A stretch of DNA of 64,000 bases from DT-68 sp965263245 (GTDB taxonomy: Bacteria > Bacillota_I > Bacilli_A > Mycoplasmatales > Metamycoplasmataceae): the NCBI GenBank assembly GCA_965263245.1, contig CBDHHR010000323.1, positions 15,342 to 79,341 of the forward strand, given 5' to 3'. Numbering within the stretch: position 1 is the first letter of the stretch; the number at the start of each line of letters is the position of its first letter. A program made the position numbers and the translations under genes. The notes below the pieces were generated by a model. That model saw only the letters and a list, made by a program, of their open reading frames with translations. It made no database searches and was not told the DNA's origin. This document shows positions 39,801 to 48,314 of the stretch, in pieces.

Positions 39801-42800
39801 GTGATTCTATGTTTCTGTGTTTCTGTGATTCTATGTTTCTGTAATTCTATGCTTCTGTGATTCTATGTTTCCGTGTTTCTATGTTTTTGTGATTCTATGT
39901 TTCTGTGATTCTATGTTTCTATGTTTCTGTCTTTGTATGTTTCTGTGATTCTATGCTTCTGTGATTCTATGTTTCTGTGTTTCTATGTTTCTGTGATTCT
40001 ATGTTTCTGTCTTTCTATGTTTCTGTGATTCTATGTTTCTATGCTTCTATGTTTCTGTGTTTCTATGATTCTATGATTCTATGTTTCTGTGATTCTATAT
40101 TTCTGTGTTTCTATGTTTCTATGCTTCTATGTTTCTGTGTTTCTATGATTCTATGTTTCTGTGTTTCTGTGATTCTATGTTTCTGTGCTTCTATATTTCT
40201 GTGATTCTATGTTTCTGTGTTTCTATGTTTCTGTGTTTCTATGTTTCCGTGTTTCTATGTTTCTGTGATTCCATGTTTCTGTGATTCTATGTTTCTATGC
40301 TTCTATGTTTCTATGCTTCTATGTTTCTGTGTTTCTATGATTCTATGATTCTATGTTTCTGTGTTTCCATGTTTCTGTGATTCTATGTTTCTGTGATTCT
40401 ATGCTTCTGTGTTTCTGTGATTCTATGTTTCTGTGTTTCTATGTTTCTGTCATTCTATGTTTCTGTGTTTCTATGTTTCTATGTTTCCATGTTTCTGTGA
40501 TTCTATGTTTCTATGATTCTATGGTTCTGTGTTTCTGTGATTCTATGTTTCTGTGATTCTATGTTTCTGTGATTCTATGTTTCTGTGATTCTATGTTTCT
40601 GTGATTCTATGTTTCTATGTTTCTATGTTTCTATGTTTCTGTGTTTCTATGTTTCTGTGATTCTATGCTTCTGTGATTCTATGTTTCTGTGATTCTATGT
40701 TTCTATGTTTCTGTGATTCTATGTTTCTGTGTTTCTATGTTTCTCTGTTTCCATGTTTCTATGATTCTATGTTTCTGTGATTCTGTGTTTCTATGTTTCT
40801 GTGTTTCTATGTTTCTATGTTTCTATGTTTCCATGTTTCTGTGATTCTATGTTTCTGTGATTCTATGTTTCTGTGATTCTATGTTTCTGTGATTCTATGT
40901 TTCTGTAATTCTATGCTTCTGTGATTCTATGTTTCCGTGTTTCTATGTTTCTGTGATTCTATGTTTCTGTGATTCTATGTTTCTATGTTTCTGTGTTTCT
41001 ATGTTTCTGTGATTCTATGCTTCTGTGATTCTATGTTTCTGTGTTTCTATGTTTCTGTGATTCTATGTTTCTGTGTTTCTATGTTTCCGTGTTTCTATGT
41101 TTCTGTGATTCTATGTTTCTGTGATTCTATGTTTCTTTGATTCTATGTTTCTGTGATTCTATGTTTCTATATTTCTGTTTCTGTGTTTCTATGTTTCTGT
41201 GATTCTATGTTTCCATGTTTCTGTGATTCTATGTTTCTTTGATTCTATGCTTCTGTGCTTCTGTGATTCTATGTTTCTGTGATTCTATGTTTCTGTGATT
41301 CTATGTTTCTGTGATTCTATGTTTCTGTGATTCTATGTTTCTGTGTTTCTATGTTTCTATGTTTCTGTGTTTCTGTGATTCTATGTTTCTGTGATTCTCA
41401 TGTTTCTGTGTTTCTGTGATTCTATGTTTCTGTGATTCTATGTTTCTGAGTTTCTGTGATTCTATGTTTCTGTGATTCTATGTTTCTGTGATTCTATGTT
41501 TCTGTGATTCTATATTTCTGTGTTTCTATGTTTCTGTGTTTCCATGTTTCTATGATTCTATGTTTCTGTGATTCTGTGTTTCTATGTTTCTGTGTTTCTA
41601 TGTTTGTGTGTTTCTATGTTTCTATGTTTCCATGTTTCTGTGATTCTATGTTTCTGTGATTCTATGCTTCTGTGTTTCTGTGATTCTATGTTTCTGTGAT
41701 TCTATGTTTCTGTGTTTCTGTGATTCTATGTTTCTGTAATTCTATGCTTCTGTGATTCTATGTTTCCGTGTTTCTATGTTTTTGTGATTCTATGTTTCTG
41801 TGATTCTATGTTTCTATGTTTCTGTGTTTCTATGTTTCTGTGATTCTATGCTTCTGTGATTCTATGTTTCTGTGTTTCTATGTTTCTTTGATTCTATGTT
41901 TCTGTCTTTCTATATTTCTGTGATTCTATGTTTCTATGCTTCTATGTTTCTGTGTTTCTATGATTCTATGATTCTATGTTTCTGTGATTCTATATTTCTG
42001 TGTTTCTATGTTTCTATGCTTCTATGTTTCTGTGTTTCTATGATTCTATGTTTGTGTGTTTCTGTGATTCTATGTTTCTGTGATTCTATATTTCTGTGAT
42101 TCTATGTTTCTGTGTTTCTATGTTTCTGTGTTTCTATGTTTCTGTGATTCTATGTTTCTGTGATTCTATGTTTCTGTGTTTCTATGTTTCTGTGTTTCTA
42201 TGTTTCCGTGATTCTATGTGTCTGTGATTCCATGTTTCTGTGATTCTATGTTTCTATGCTTCTATGTTTCTATGCTTCTATGTTTCTGTGTTTCTATGAT
42301 TCTATGATTCTATGTTTCTGTGTTTCCATGTTTCTGTGATTCTATGTTTCTGTGATTCTATGCTTCTGTGTTTCTGTGATTCTATGTTTCTGTGTTTCTA
42401 TGTTTCTGTCATTCTATATTTCTGTGTTTCTATGTTTCTATGTTTCCATGTTTCTGTGATTCTATGTTTCTCTGATTCTATGCTTCTGTGTTTCTGTGAT
42501 TCTATGTTTCTGTTATTCTATGTTTCTGTAATTCTATGTTTCTGTCAGTTTCTATGTTTCTGTGATTCTATGTTTCTGTGATTCTTTATGTTTGTGTGAT
42601 TCTATGTTTCTGTGTTTCTATGTTTCTGTGATTCTATGCTTCTGTGATTCTATGTTTCTGTGATTCTATGTTTCTATGTTTGTGTGATTCTATGTTTCTG
42701 TGTTTCTATGTTTCTCTGTTTCCATGTTTCTATGATTCTATGTTTCTGTGATTCTGTGTTTCTATGTTTCTGTGTTTCTATGTTTCTATGTTTCTATGTT

Positions 42801-44276
42801 TCCATGTTTCTGTGATTCTATGTTTCTGTGATTCTATGTTTCTGTGATTCTATGTTTCTGTGATTCTATGTTTCTGTAATTCTATGCTTCTGTGATTCTA
42901 TGTTTCCGTGTTTCTATGTTTCTGTGATTCTATGTTTCTGTGATTCTATGTTTCTATGTTTCTGTGTTTCTATGTTTCTGTGATTCTATGCTTCTGTGAT
43001 TCTATGTTTCTGTGTTTCTATGTTTCTGTGATTCTATGTTTTTGTGTTTCTATATTTCTGTGATTCTATGTTTCTGTGATTCTATGTTTCTGTGATTCTA
43101 TGTTTCTGTTATTCTATGTTTCTATATTTCTGTGTTTCTATGTTTCTGTCAGTTTCTATGTTTCTGTGATTCTATGTTTCTGTGATTCTATATGTTTGTG
43201 TGATTCTATGTTTCTGTGTTTCTATGTTTCTGTGATTCTATGCTTCTGTGATTCTATGTTTCTGTGTTTCTATGTTTCTGTGATTCTATGTTTCTGTGTT
43301 TCTGTGTTTCTGTGTTTCTATGTTTCTGTGTTTCTATGTTTCTGCGTTTCCATGTTTCTGTGTTTCCATTTTTCTGTAATTCTATGTTTCTGTGATTGTA
43401 TGCTTCTGTGTTTCTTTGTTTCTATGTTTCTGTGATTCTATGTTTCTGTGATTCTATGTTTCCGTGTTTCTATGTTTCTGTGATTCTATGTTTCTGTGAT
43501 TCTATGTTTCTTTGATTCTATGTTTCTGTGATTCTATGTTTCTATATTTCTGTTTCTGTGTTTCTATGTTTCTGTTATTCTATGTTTCCATGTTTGTGTG
43601 ATTCTATGTTTCTTTGATTCTATGCTTCTGTGCTTCTGTGATTCTATGTTTCTGTGATTCTATGTTTCTGTGATTCTATGTTTCTGTGATTCTATGTTTC
43701 TGTGATTCTATGTTTCTATATTTCTGTGTTTCTATGTTTCTGTCAGTTTCTATGTTTCTGTGATTCTATGTTTCTGTGATTCTATATGTTTGTGTGATTC
43801 TATGTTTCTGTGTTTCTATGTTTCTGTGATTCTATGCTTCTGTGATTCTATGTTTCTGTGTTTCTATGTTTCTGTGATTCTATGTTTCTGTGTTTCTGTG
43901 TTTCTATGTTTCTGTGTTTCTATGTTTCTGTGTTTCTATGTTTCTGCGTTTCCATGTTTCTGTGTTTCTGTGTTTCCATTTTTCTGTAATTCTATGTTTC
44001 TGTGATTCTATGCTTCTGTGTTTCTGTGTTTCATTGTTTCTGTGTTTCTATGTTTCTGTCATTCTATGTTTCTGTGTTTCTATGATTCTATTTCTATGTT
44101 TCTGTGATTCTATGTTTCTGTGATTCTATGTTTCTGTGATTCTATGTTTCTATATTTCTGTGTTTCTGTGTTTCTATGTTTCTGTGATTCTATGTTTCCA
44201 TGTTTCTGTGATTCTATGTTTCTGAGTTTCTGTGATTCTATGTTTCTGTGATTCTATGTTTCTGTGATTCTATGTT

Positions 44277-44297
44277 CCCTTACGAAAAAACCACATG
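44277..44297 (+). repeat. Left terminal inverted repeat of the 4-kb transposon
   Basis: Begins cccttacgaaaaaa and runs through cacatg. It pairs with 48294-48314 over 21 positions with one mismatch, at the base after the A-run. The preceding TT (44275-44276) is the target duplication. Confidence 0.88.
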
Positions 44298-44580
44298 TCC
44301 AGACAACATGTGAATCACATGTGATTCTCGTGTAAAATTGGAACCATTATCACATGTGATTCACAGGTGATATTATCACACGTGATTCACTTGTGATTCA
44401 CATGTGATACACATGTGATATTGGTTCCAATTTTACAAGAGAATCACATGTGATTCACATGTGGTAATATCACATGTGATTCACATGCGCTAAAATCACA
44501 TGTGATTAACATGTGATTCACATGCGCTAAAATCACATGTGATTCACATGCGATAAAATCACATGTGATTCACATGTGAC
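44291..44580. repeat. Left subterminal CACATGTG repeat region
   Basis: Repeated near-palindromic words such as atcacatgtgattcacatg are separated by short spacers (aaaa, gcgcta, gtaat). Similar words in the form atcacatgtgaatcacatg fill the right end at 47881-48300. Paired subterminal arrays of this sort usually bind transposase. Every CACATG also fits the E-box pattern CANNTG, so host bHLH factors could bind. Confidence 0.8.
44306..44462. repeat. Inverted repeat with 41-bp arms in the left subterminal region
   Basis: Arms 44306-44346 and 44422-44462 are reverse complements over 41 bp with one mismatch. The inner part of each arm is ttggaacca / tggttccaa, which is not part of the CACATGTG repeat. 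The 75-bp spacer is itself made of CACATGTG words. The arrangement could extrude as a cruciform or fold as an RNA hairpin, and suggests either an internal foldback or an old terminus captured by a younger one. Confidence 0.8.
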
Positions 44581-44870
44581 CAAATAAGTAATTCCTTGTG
44601 CAGACATACATGTATACATGAATGCACAGCACTTTTATGTCACACTGGAAATCAAATTCATACTAGAAAAATGATATTCACAAATATATATTACTGCATT
44701 ATTATACATCGAACTATATAGGTTAACAATACTGGTAAAGCTAGTTCAAAGATTGTCGTTTTCAAACCTAATAGACACTAAAGTACATATGCACCTCAAA
44801 TTCTAAGCATGAAAGGAATACATAAAAATAACATTAATATTTGTACATTCACTTAGACTTTAAATTTTAA

Positions 44871-45276
44871 GGTGCTGTTACACTATGCAACTTATCTTGT
44901 AATTTTGTCACAAGCAAATTGCAAGGGGTAATATATGCCTTGCCACCATAAGGTCACACAAAGTAATTAGCAAAGTCATGTAAGAAGCATTGCACAAAGT
45001 AGAATCAGGTTCTACCTGTTGTCGCAACGATGCAACACATTTTGCAGACATTGCAAAGTGTAGCATATCCATTGGCCCTTGCAACTTGTCTTGCAATATT
45101 TCTGTTGAGCAGCCAATAAAGATCTGTTGTTAAAAAATAATTCCTAATCTATTCTCAACTTCAAGACGATTGTGAGACAAGCTGCAAAAACGTTGCACAG
45201 TGTAAAATCCCTTATCATGCAACTGCAATTTTAAAAGAAAGTCATTGTGAGGCAAGTTGCATAGTGTAACAGTGCC
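44871..45276. mobile_element. MITE of 406 bp with 23-bp TIRs, nested in the 4-kb transposon
   Basis: The left end reads ggtgctgttacactatgcaa and the right end is the inverse, ttgcatagtgtaacagtgcc. The TIRs match over 23 bp with two mismatches (44871-44893 against 45254-45276). The interior keeps partial inverted similarity built on words such as ttgcaa, cttgtctcgcaa-like and ttgcacagtgtaa. No clear target duplication is visible. A short minus-strand open frame at 44908-45096 lies entirely within this palindromic element and is not treated as a gene. Confidence 0.72.
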
Positions 45277-46247
45277 AATAGAGTTCTGGGTTTTTAAGAA
45301 CAAGATTTTTTATTTTAACACATACTGTTTTCCTTAATTAGGTTTATAATGTCATTCATGATTTTCCCCATCTTACTGTTTCTCCCTAAAGCTGTCCTTT
45401 GACTGTCTAAGGTTTTTGCAATTCTGGGTCATTGCAGACTTAATGGTAACATCAGTGACATCTGCATATTTCTTTGACAACATAAACTACAACAATAAGA
45501 AACTTTTGTTAATACAATACATACTGTATACACAATGCTAAATACACAGGGTTCATCTACTAAAACCACCTGCTATATTTGGCCAATATATATAGCAGAC
45601 GACATCATGAAAAATTATTAAAAGGTTATGAAGCATATTGGGCATATTGGGGCTTAAAATAGAATATGAAACTTTTTTCTATATTGATATAGAACTATAT
45701 TAATAGTGGTGGCAACTGAGAACACACAATTTTTTTTTTTTTAATTTTCACTTGTGTTGATATAACTGTATGATATAACTCCATATCAACATAGAAAATA
45801 GCATGAAGACACCATGTATATATGAAATATTAACCCATTAAGCTACAGAGCTTCCCATGAATGAGTAAAATTATCTGGCATTAGACAAGTGAAAGAAGTA
45901 GAGCATACTGAGGCAATTGCAGTTTCATGGGTCAATCTATATTACAGTGCCCTAGCTTGAAGGCCATGATTTCATGACCAAAAATGAAAAAAAGCATGGC
46001 AAAATAGATAAAACTTTTTCATGCAAAGCCATGTTGGTTCATTACATGTAGAATATTAGTACTCGACGATGCAAAAATATAGAATTCACTTGACTTTAGG
46101 TGGCAAATACTAGCTTATTGAAATAGTTTAATATTAAAATGTTGACATTTTTTAAATTTTGTAATTTGCAATGTCGGTGAATTCATTATATAAATGTTGC
46201 ATAGCATGTAACTTATCAAAATTCAAAAATGGTTCACCATCAGCTCA
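45277..46247. other. AT-rich interior of the 4-kb transposon, no gene seen
   Basis: AT-rich, single-copy within the window, with short poly-T tracts (about 45729-45742) and runs of ata/tat. I found no recognisable protein motif in any frame, no RNA gene and no repeat beyond chance. The plus-strand open frame starting at 46171 has no domain features and overlaps the tentative third exon of the minus-strand model. Confidence 0.5.
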
Positions 46248-46374
46248 TCATGGTCCTTTACACAACTTAAATTTTCCCCAAAATTTCCACCCCAGCCTAT
46301 TCCCCCTCCTACTAGAGTCTCTTGTAGGGCTCATGCCATTGGCACTTGCCACTGAAATTATGCACTCCCAAACC
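46248..46374 (-). CDS. Tentative third exon of a small minus-strand gene
   Basis: On the minus strand a fair acceptor (ctaataacagcag, with a branch-like ctaat) precedes an open stretch of 41 codons ending at TGA (46250-46248). Its first base completes the AG left over from the proposed second exon, so the frame is continuous (residues begin VWECIISVAS). The peptide is Gly/Arg/Lys-rich and resembles nothing I know. The 18-nt alternative intron directly after exon 2 is implausibly short and leads to an early stop. This exon is a guess that joins phase-compatible sites, not a recognised gene part. Confidence 0.15.
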
Positions 46375-46497
46375 CTGCTGTTATTAGCATTGAATATTGT
46401 GCAAACCTTCATAATCATTGCTAGTTTCTTATTGCCGCACTGCTCTCATCCAACTATAGCCTCTTGGATGCACATAATTCTGTGAAGTCAATGTCAC

Positions 46498-46564
46498 CTT
46501 TGTTGGTCTCGAAATGTCCACTTGAGAAATTTTAATTCATCCTTCATCAGATTGGCTTTGCTAT
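46498..46564 (-). CDS. Probable second exon of a small minus-strand gene
   Basis: On the minus strand a good acceptor (gcatttcactccag) is followed by 67 nt and a gtgaca donor. Exon 1 ends one base into a codon; the first two bases here complete it as Asp and the frame then stays open: SKANLMKDELKFLKWTFRDQ and one more Gln. Lys/Glu-rich with a predicted amphipathic helix character. Reading straight past the donor gives AGG TGA, so the coding part ends or splices here. No domain recognised. Confidence 0.35.
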
Positions 46565-47051
46565 CTGGAGTGAAATGCATAAAGTAATCTTATTTTATAA
46601 ATTTACCAACATATTTTACTAGTATATACCAGTATTTGGCCAGTAGTACAAACAAAGTAGTTTCAGGCAATCTCACTCAGCTTATACAACTCATTGGGGA
46701 TTCCCCTCCAATCGATGACGTCAATTTGAGAAATCCGAGCAAAAAGACTAGGTCGAGACAACGAGCATGTGGTTGACGAAGCTATTTATTCTAAAAATCT
46801 AGCCTAGAATATCAATATTTTTCGCTTTATTCTGCCAAAATCTAGATGTATAAGAAATTTAGCATTTATCAGTTGGTTTTCAACCAACATAGCACGAATT
46901 TATTTTATATACACAAACATATTATAATATTCAACTGGCAACAGTATATATGGCCGCGCGAGCTGTATTTATTTCGTATTATATAAATCATATTGCTAAA
47001 CGTTTGCCGTAACAAGATATAGATTTAATGAAAAATTGCAGATATGCTTAC

Positions 47052-47154
47052 CACTTGCTGCTAGAACTCTTGCCAAGTATAATTTCTTGGGCGCCTTCAC
47101 TGTCGCATCGCTAAACACAACCATGTCTTTCTTCTTCGAGTGCTTATAAAGCAT
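47052..47154 (-). CDS. Probable first coding exon of a small minus-strand gene in the transposon
   Basis: Starts at ATG (47154-47152) and reads MLYKHSKKKDMVVFSDATVK then APKKLYLARVLAAS, ending in AGTG followed by gtaagc, a strong splice donor at 47051. A stop (ATG TAA) lies shortly upstream, so this is the first usable ATG in frame. About 230-260 bp upstream on the same strand are a CCAAT box (47381-47385 on the plus strand) and a CRE-like gtgacgtc (47408-47415), a plausible promoter. The Lys-rich N-terminus followed by LYLARVLAAS recalls the lead-in of some small chromatin-protein domains, but the match is too weak to name. It may be a transposon gene or captured host exons. Confidence 0.38.
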
Positions 47155-47380
47155 GCCTTTACTGCTTTACATCTTTGACAAATTATGCGATCAAGATACT
47201 TTTCTCGCTAAATTCAGTTCAGTGAATCAGCACGCATTCATTTTGATTGAGAAAACGAACTTAAATATAGTTTTATTTACTATTAAATTGGGCTTTTACA
47301 AAACTGCTCTCTCCTTGAATGAATCGATCGAATGAAAATATTTCAATTCCGTGCGCAAATGCAACGACCCACTTAATCAG

Positions 47381-47415
47381 CCAATGAACATCGTAATTCG
47401 CAAGGCAGACGTCAC
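47381..47415 (-). promoter_or_regulatory. CCAAT box and CRE-like site upstream of the minus-strand exon
   Basis: Plus-strand ccaat at 47381-47385 (ATTGG when read on the minus strand) and gacgtcac at 47408-47415 (GTGACGTC on the minus strand) lie about 30 bp apart, 230-260 bp before the proposed start codon. Both are common elements of TATA-less animal promoters. The pairing is suggestive only. Confidence 0.3.
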
Positions 47416-47585
47416 GCGTGGGTTTTGGGCTTTTTCCCCGGTCGGAGTCATTTGATCATTTAATCTAACACTTCACAACTTGAGATTTGACACTTTAGCA
47501 TCTTTCTATTAATTGGTTTTATTGTCAGTTAGAGATGTTTTCTCACTTAAAATACCTGTACTCATGTTTTTCATATGAATATAAC

Positions 47586-47748
47586 AAAACAATAGACACT
47601 TCGCGTAGATAGCAATCATTTTTAATACAACGTTTCGAGTAACTTGCAGTCACCATCAGGTAAATTACATACCTGATGACGACTGCAAGTTAGTCGAAAC
47701 GTTAGTTGTATCAAAAATGATTTCTATCTACGGAGTGTCCATTGTTTT
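47586..47748. mobile_element. Hairpin (foldback) MITE of about 163 bp
   Basis: The left arm from aaaacaatagacactt to caccatcaggta and the right arm from tacctgatgacgactgc to gtgtccattgtttt are imperfect reverse complements of about 75 bp, with a short ttacat-centred loop. Each arm holds the word acttgcagtc next to cgaaacgtt or aacgtttcga. The arms differ by a few substitutions and small indels, so the insertion is not very recent. No coding potential. Confidence 0.75.
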
Positions 47749-47880
47749 TTTAAAATTAAAATTTAAAATTTTTAAAATTACTCAGTGGTAACCAAAACTT
47801 TTGGATGTGAGCAACATACTGTATGTATCTGAAAGTTTACCCACGTCTTCATATCTTCCTAGACCAATATGACATGGAGG

Positions 47881-48300
47881 TCATGAAAATCACATGTGAA
47901 TCGCATGTGAATCACATGGGAGATTGTGAAAATCTTACATGAATTATTGGAGACATGAAAATCACAGGTGAATCACATGGGAATTATGAAAATCACATGT
48001 GAATCACATGCGGGATGATGAATATCACATGTTAGTATATATGAATCACATGTGAATAACATGGGAAATTATGGAAATCACATGTGAGTACATGTGAATC
48101 ACATGTGAAACACATGGGAGATTATGGAAATCACATGTGAATCACATGGGAGATTAGGAAAATCCCATGTTAATCACATGGTACATGATGAAAATCACAT
48201 GTGAATCACATGAGATCACATGTGAATCACATGGGAGCACATGAGAATCACATGTGAACACATGGGAATCACATGTGAAACACATGTAATTTTCATGTGT
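47881..48300. repeat. Right subterminal repeat region of the transposon, about 32-bp period
   Basis: A degenerate tandem of atgaaaatcacatgtgaatc followed by acatgggagatt recurs roughly every 30-35 bp. It uses the same CACATGTG core as the left end but in the inverse sense, consistent with subterminal repeats facing each other across the element. Confidence 0.8.
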
Positions 48301-48314
48301 TTTTTTCGTAAGGG
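48294..48314 (-). repeat. Right terminal inverted repeat of the 4-kb transposon
   Basis: Ends ttttttcgtaaggg. It is followed by TT (48315-48316), the second copy of the target duplication, and then the satellite resumes as tctatgcttccatg. Confidence 0.88.

Larger units (their letters stand above)
1..44276 (+). repeat. 8-bp satellite, forward orientation, left part of array
   Basis: The whole stretch is an unbroken head-to-tail run of octamers of the form NttctRtg. The common ones are tttctgtg, attctatg and tttctatg, with recurrent minor variants cttctatg, cttctgtg, tttccatg, tttccgtg, attctgtg and tttgtgtg. The plus strand is T-rich and A-poor, so the array is strongly strand-asymmetric. Rare phase shifts are inherited features: a 4-bp insertion giving tgtcagtttc (for example 1022, 1608, 26538), a 1-bp loss giving tctgtgttctatg (for example 21670, 28009, 37763), and ctcatg units (10316, 21837, 28171). 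Variant order repeats at long range, so this is a higher-order satellite rather than a simple microsatellite. It runs off the left edge of the window. No gene lies in it: every open frame is built only from the unit and ends at the unit's own TGA. Confidence 0.98.
44277..48314. mobile_element. DNA transposon with 21-bp TIRs inserted in the satellite, TT target duplication
   Basis: The element starts at cccttacgaaaaaa and ends with the inverse ttttttcgtaaggg. With the next bases (cacatg on the left, catgtg on the right) the terminal inverted repeat is 21 bp with one mismatch. It is flanked by TT on both sides. Removing the element and one TT restores gattctatgtttctatg followed by cttcYatg octamers, exactly the order found in the uninterrupted higher-order copy near 37390. 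The termini are followed inward by dense CACATGTG-type repeats on both sides, typical of transposase-binding subterminal arrays. No transposase domain was recognised in any frame, so it is probably non-autonomous or carries an unfamiliar or spliced gene. TIRs starting CCC recall piggyBac, but the target is not TTAA, so no superfamily is assigned. Confidence 0.88.

Noticed and set aside
191..44123. Dozens of plus-strand open frames of 60-120 codons in the forward satellite
   Set aside because: They contain only satellite octamers, begin at ATG/GTG of the unit and almost all end in Met-Phe-Leu followed by the unit's TGA. All three frames give the same peptide, so they are arithmetic by-products.
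1..44276. CRISPR array
   Set aside because: There are repeats but no unique spacers; units are contiguous octamers and the window is eukaryotic in character.
44908..45096. 62-codon minus-strand open frame
   Set aside because: Lies wholly inside the 406-bp MITE and is explained by its inverted repeats; no protein motif.
46171..46485. 104-codon plus-strand open frame in the transposon
   Set aside because: Low-complexity Leu/Ile/His-rich peptide without domain; no splice or start support, and it opposes the better-supported minus-strand exons.
47153..47335. 60-codon plus-strand open frame
   Set aside because: No recognisable motif; it covers the region upstream of the proposed minus-strand start codon and is AT-rich by chance.
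44277..48314. piggyBac assignment from the CCC-type termini
   Set aside because: piggyBac targets TTAA; here the reconstructed target is gTTt and only TT is duplicated, and no transposase was found.
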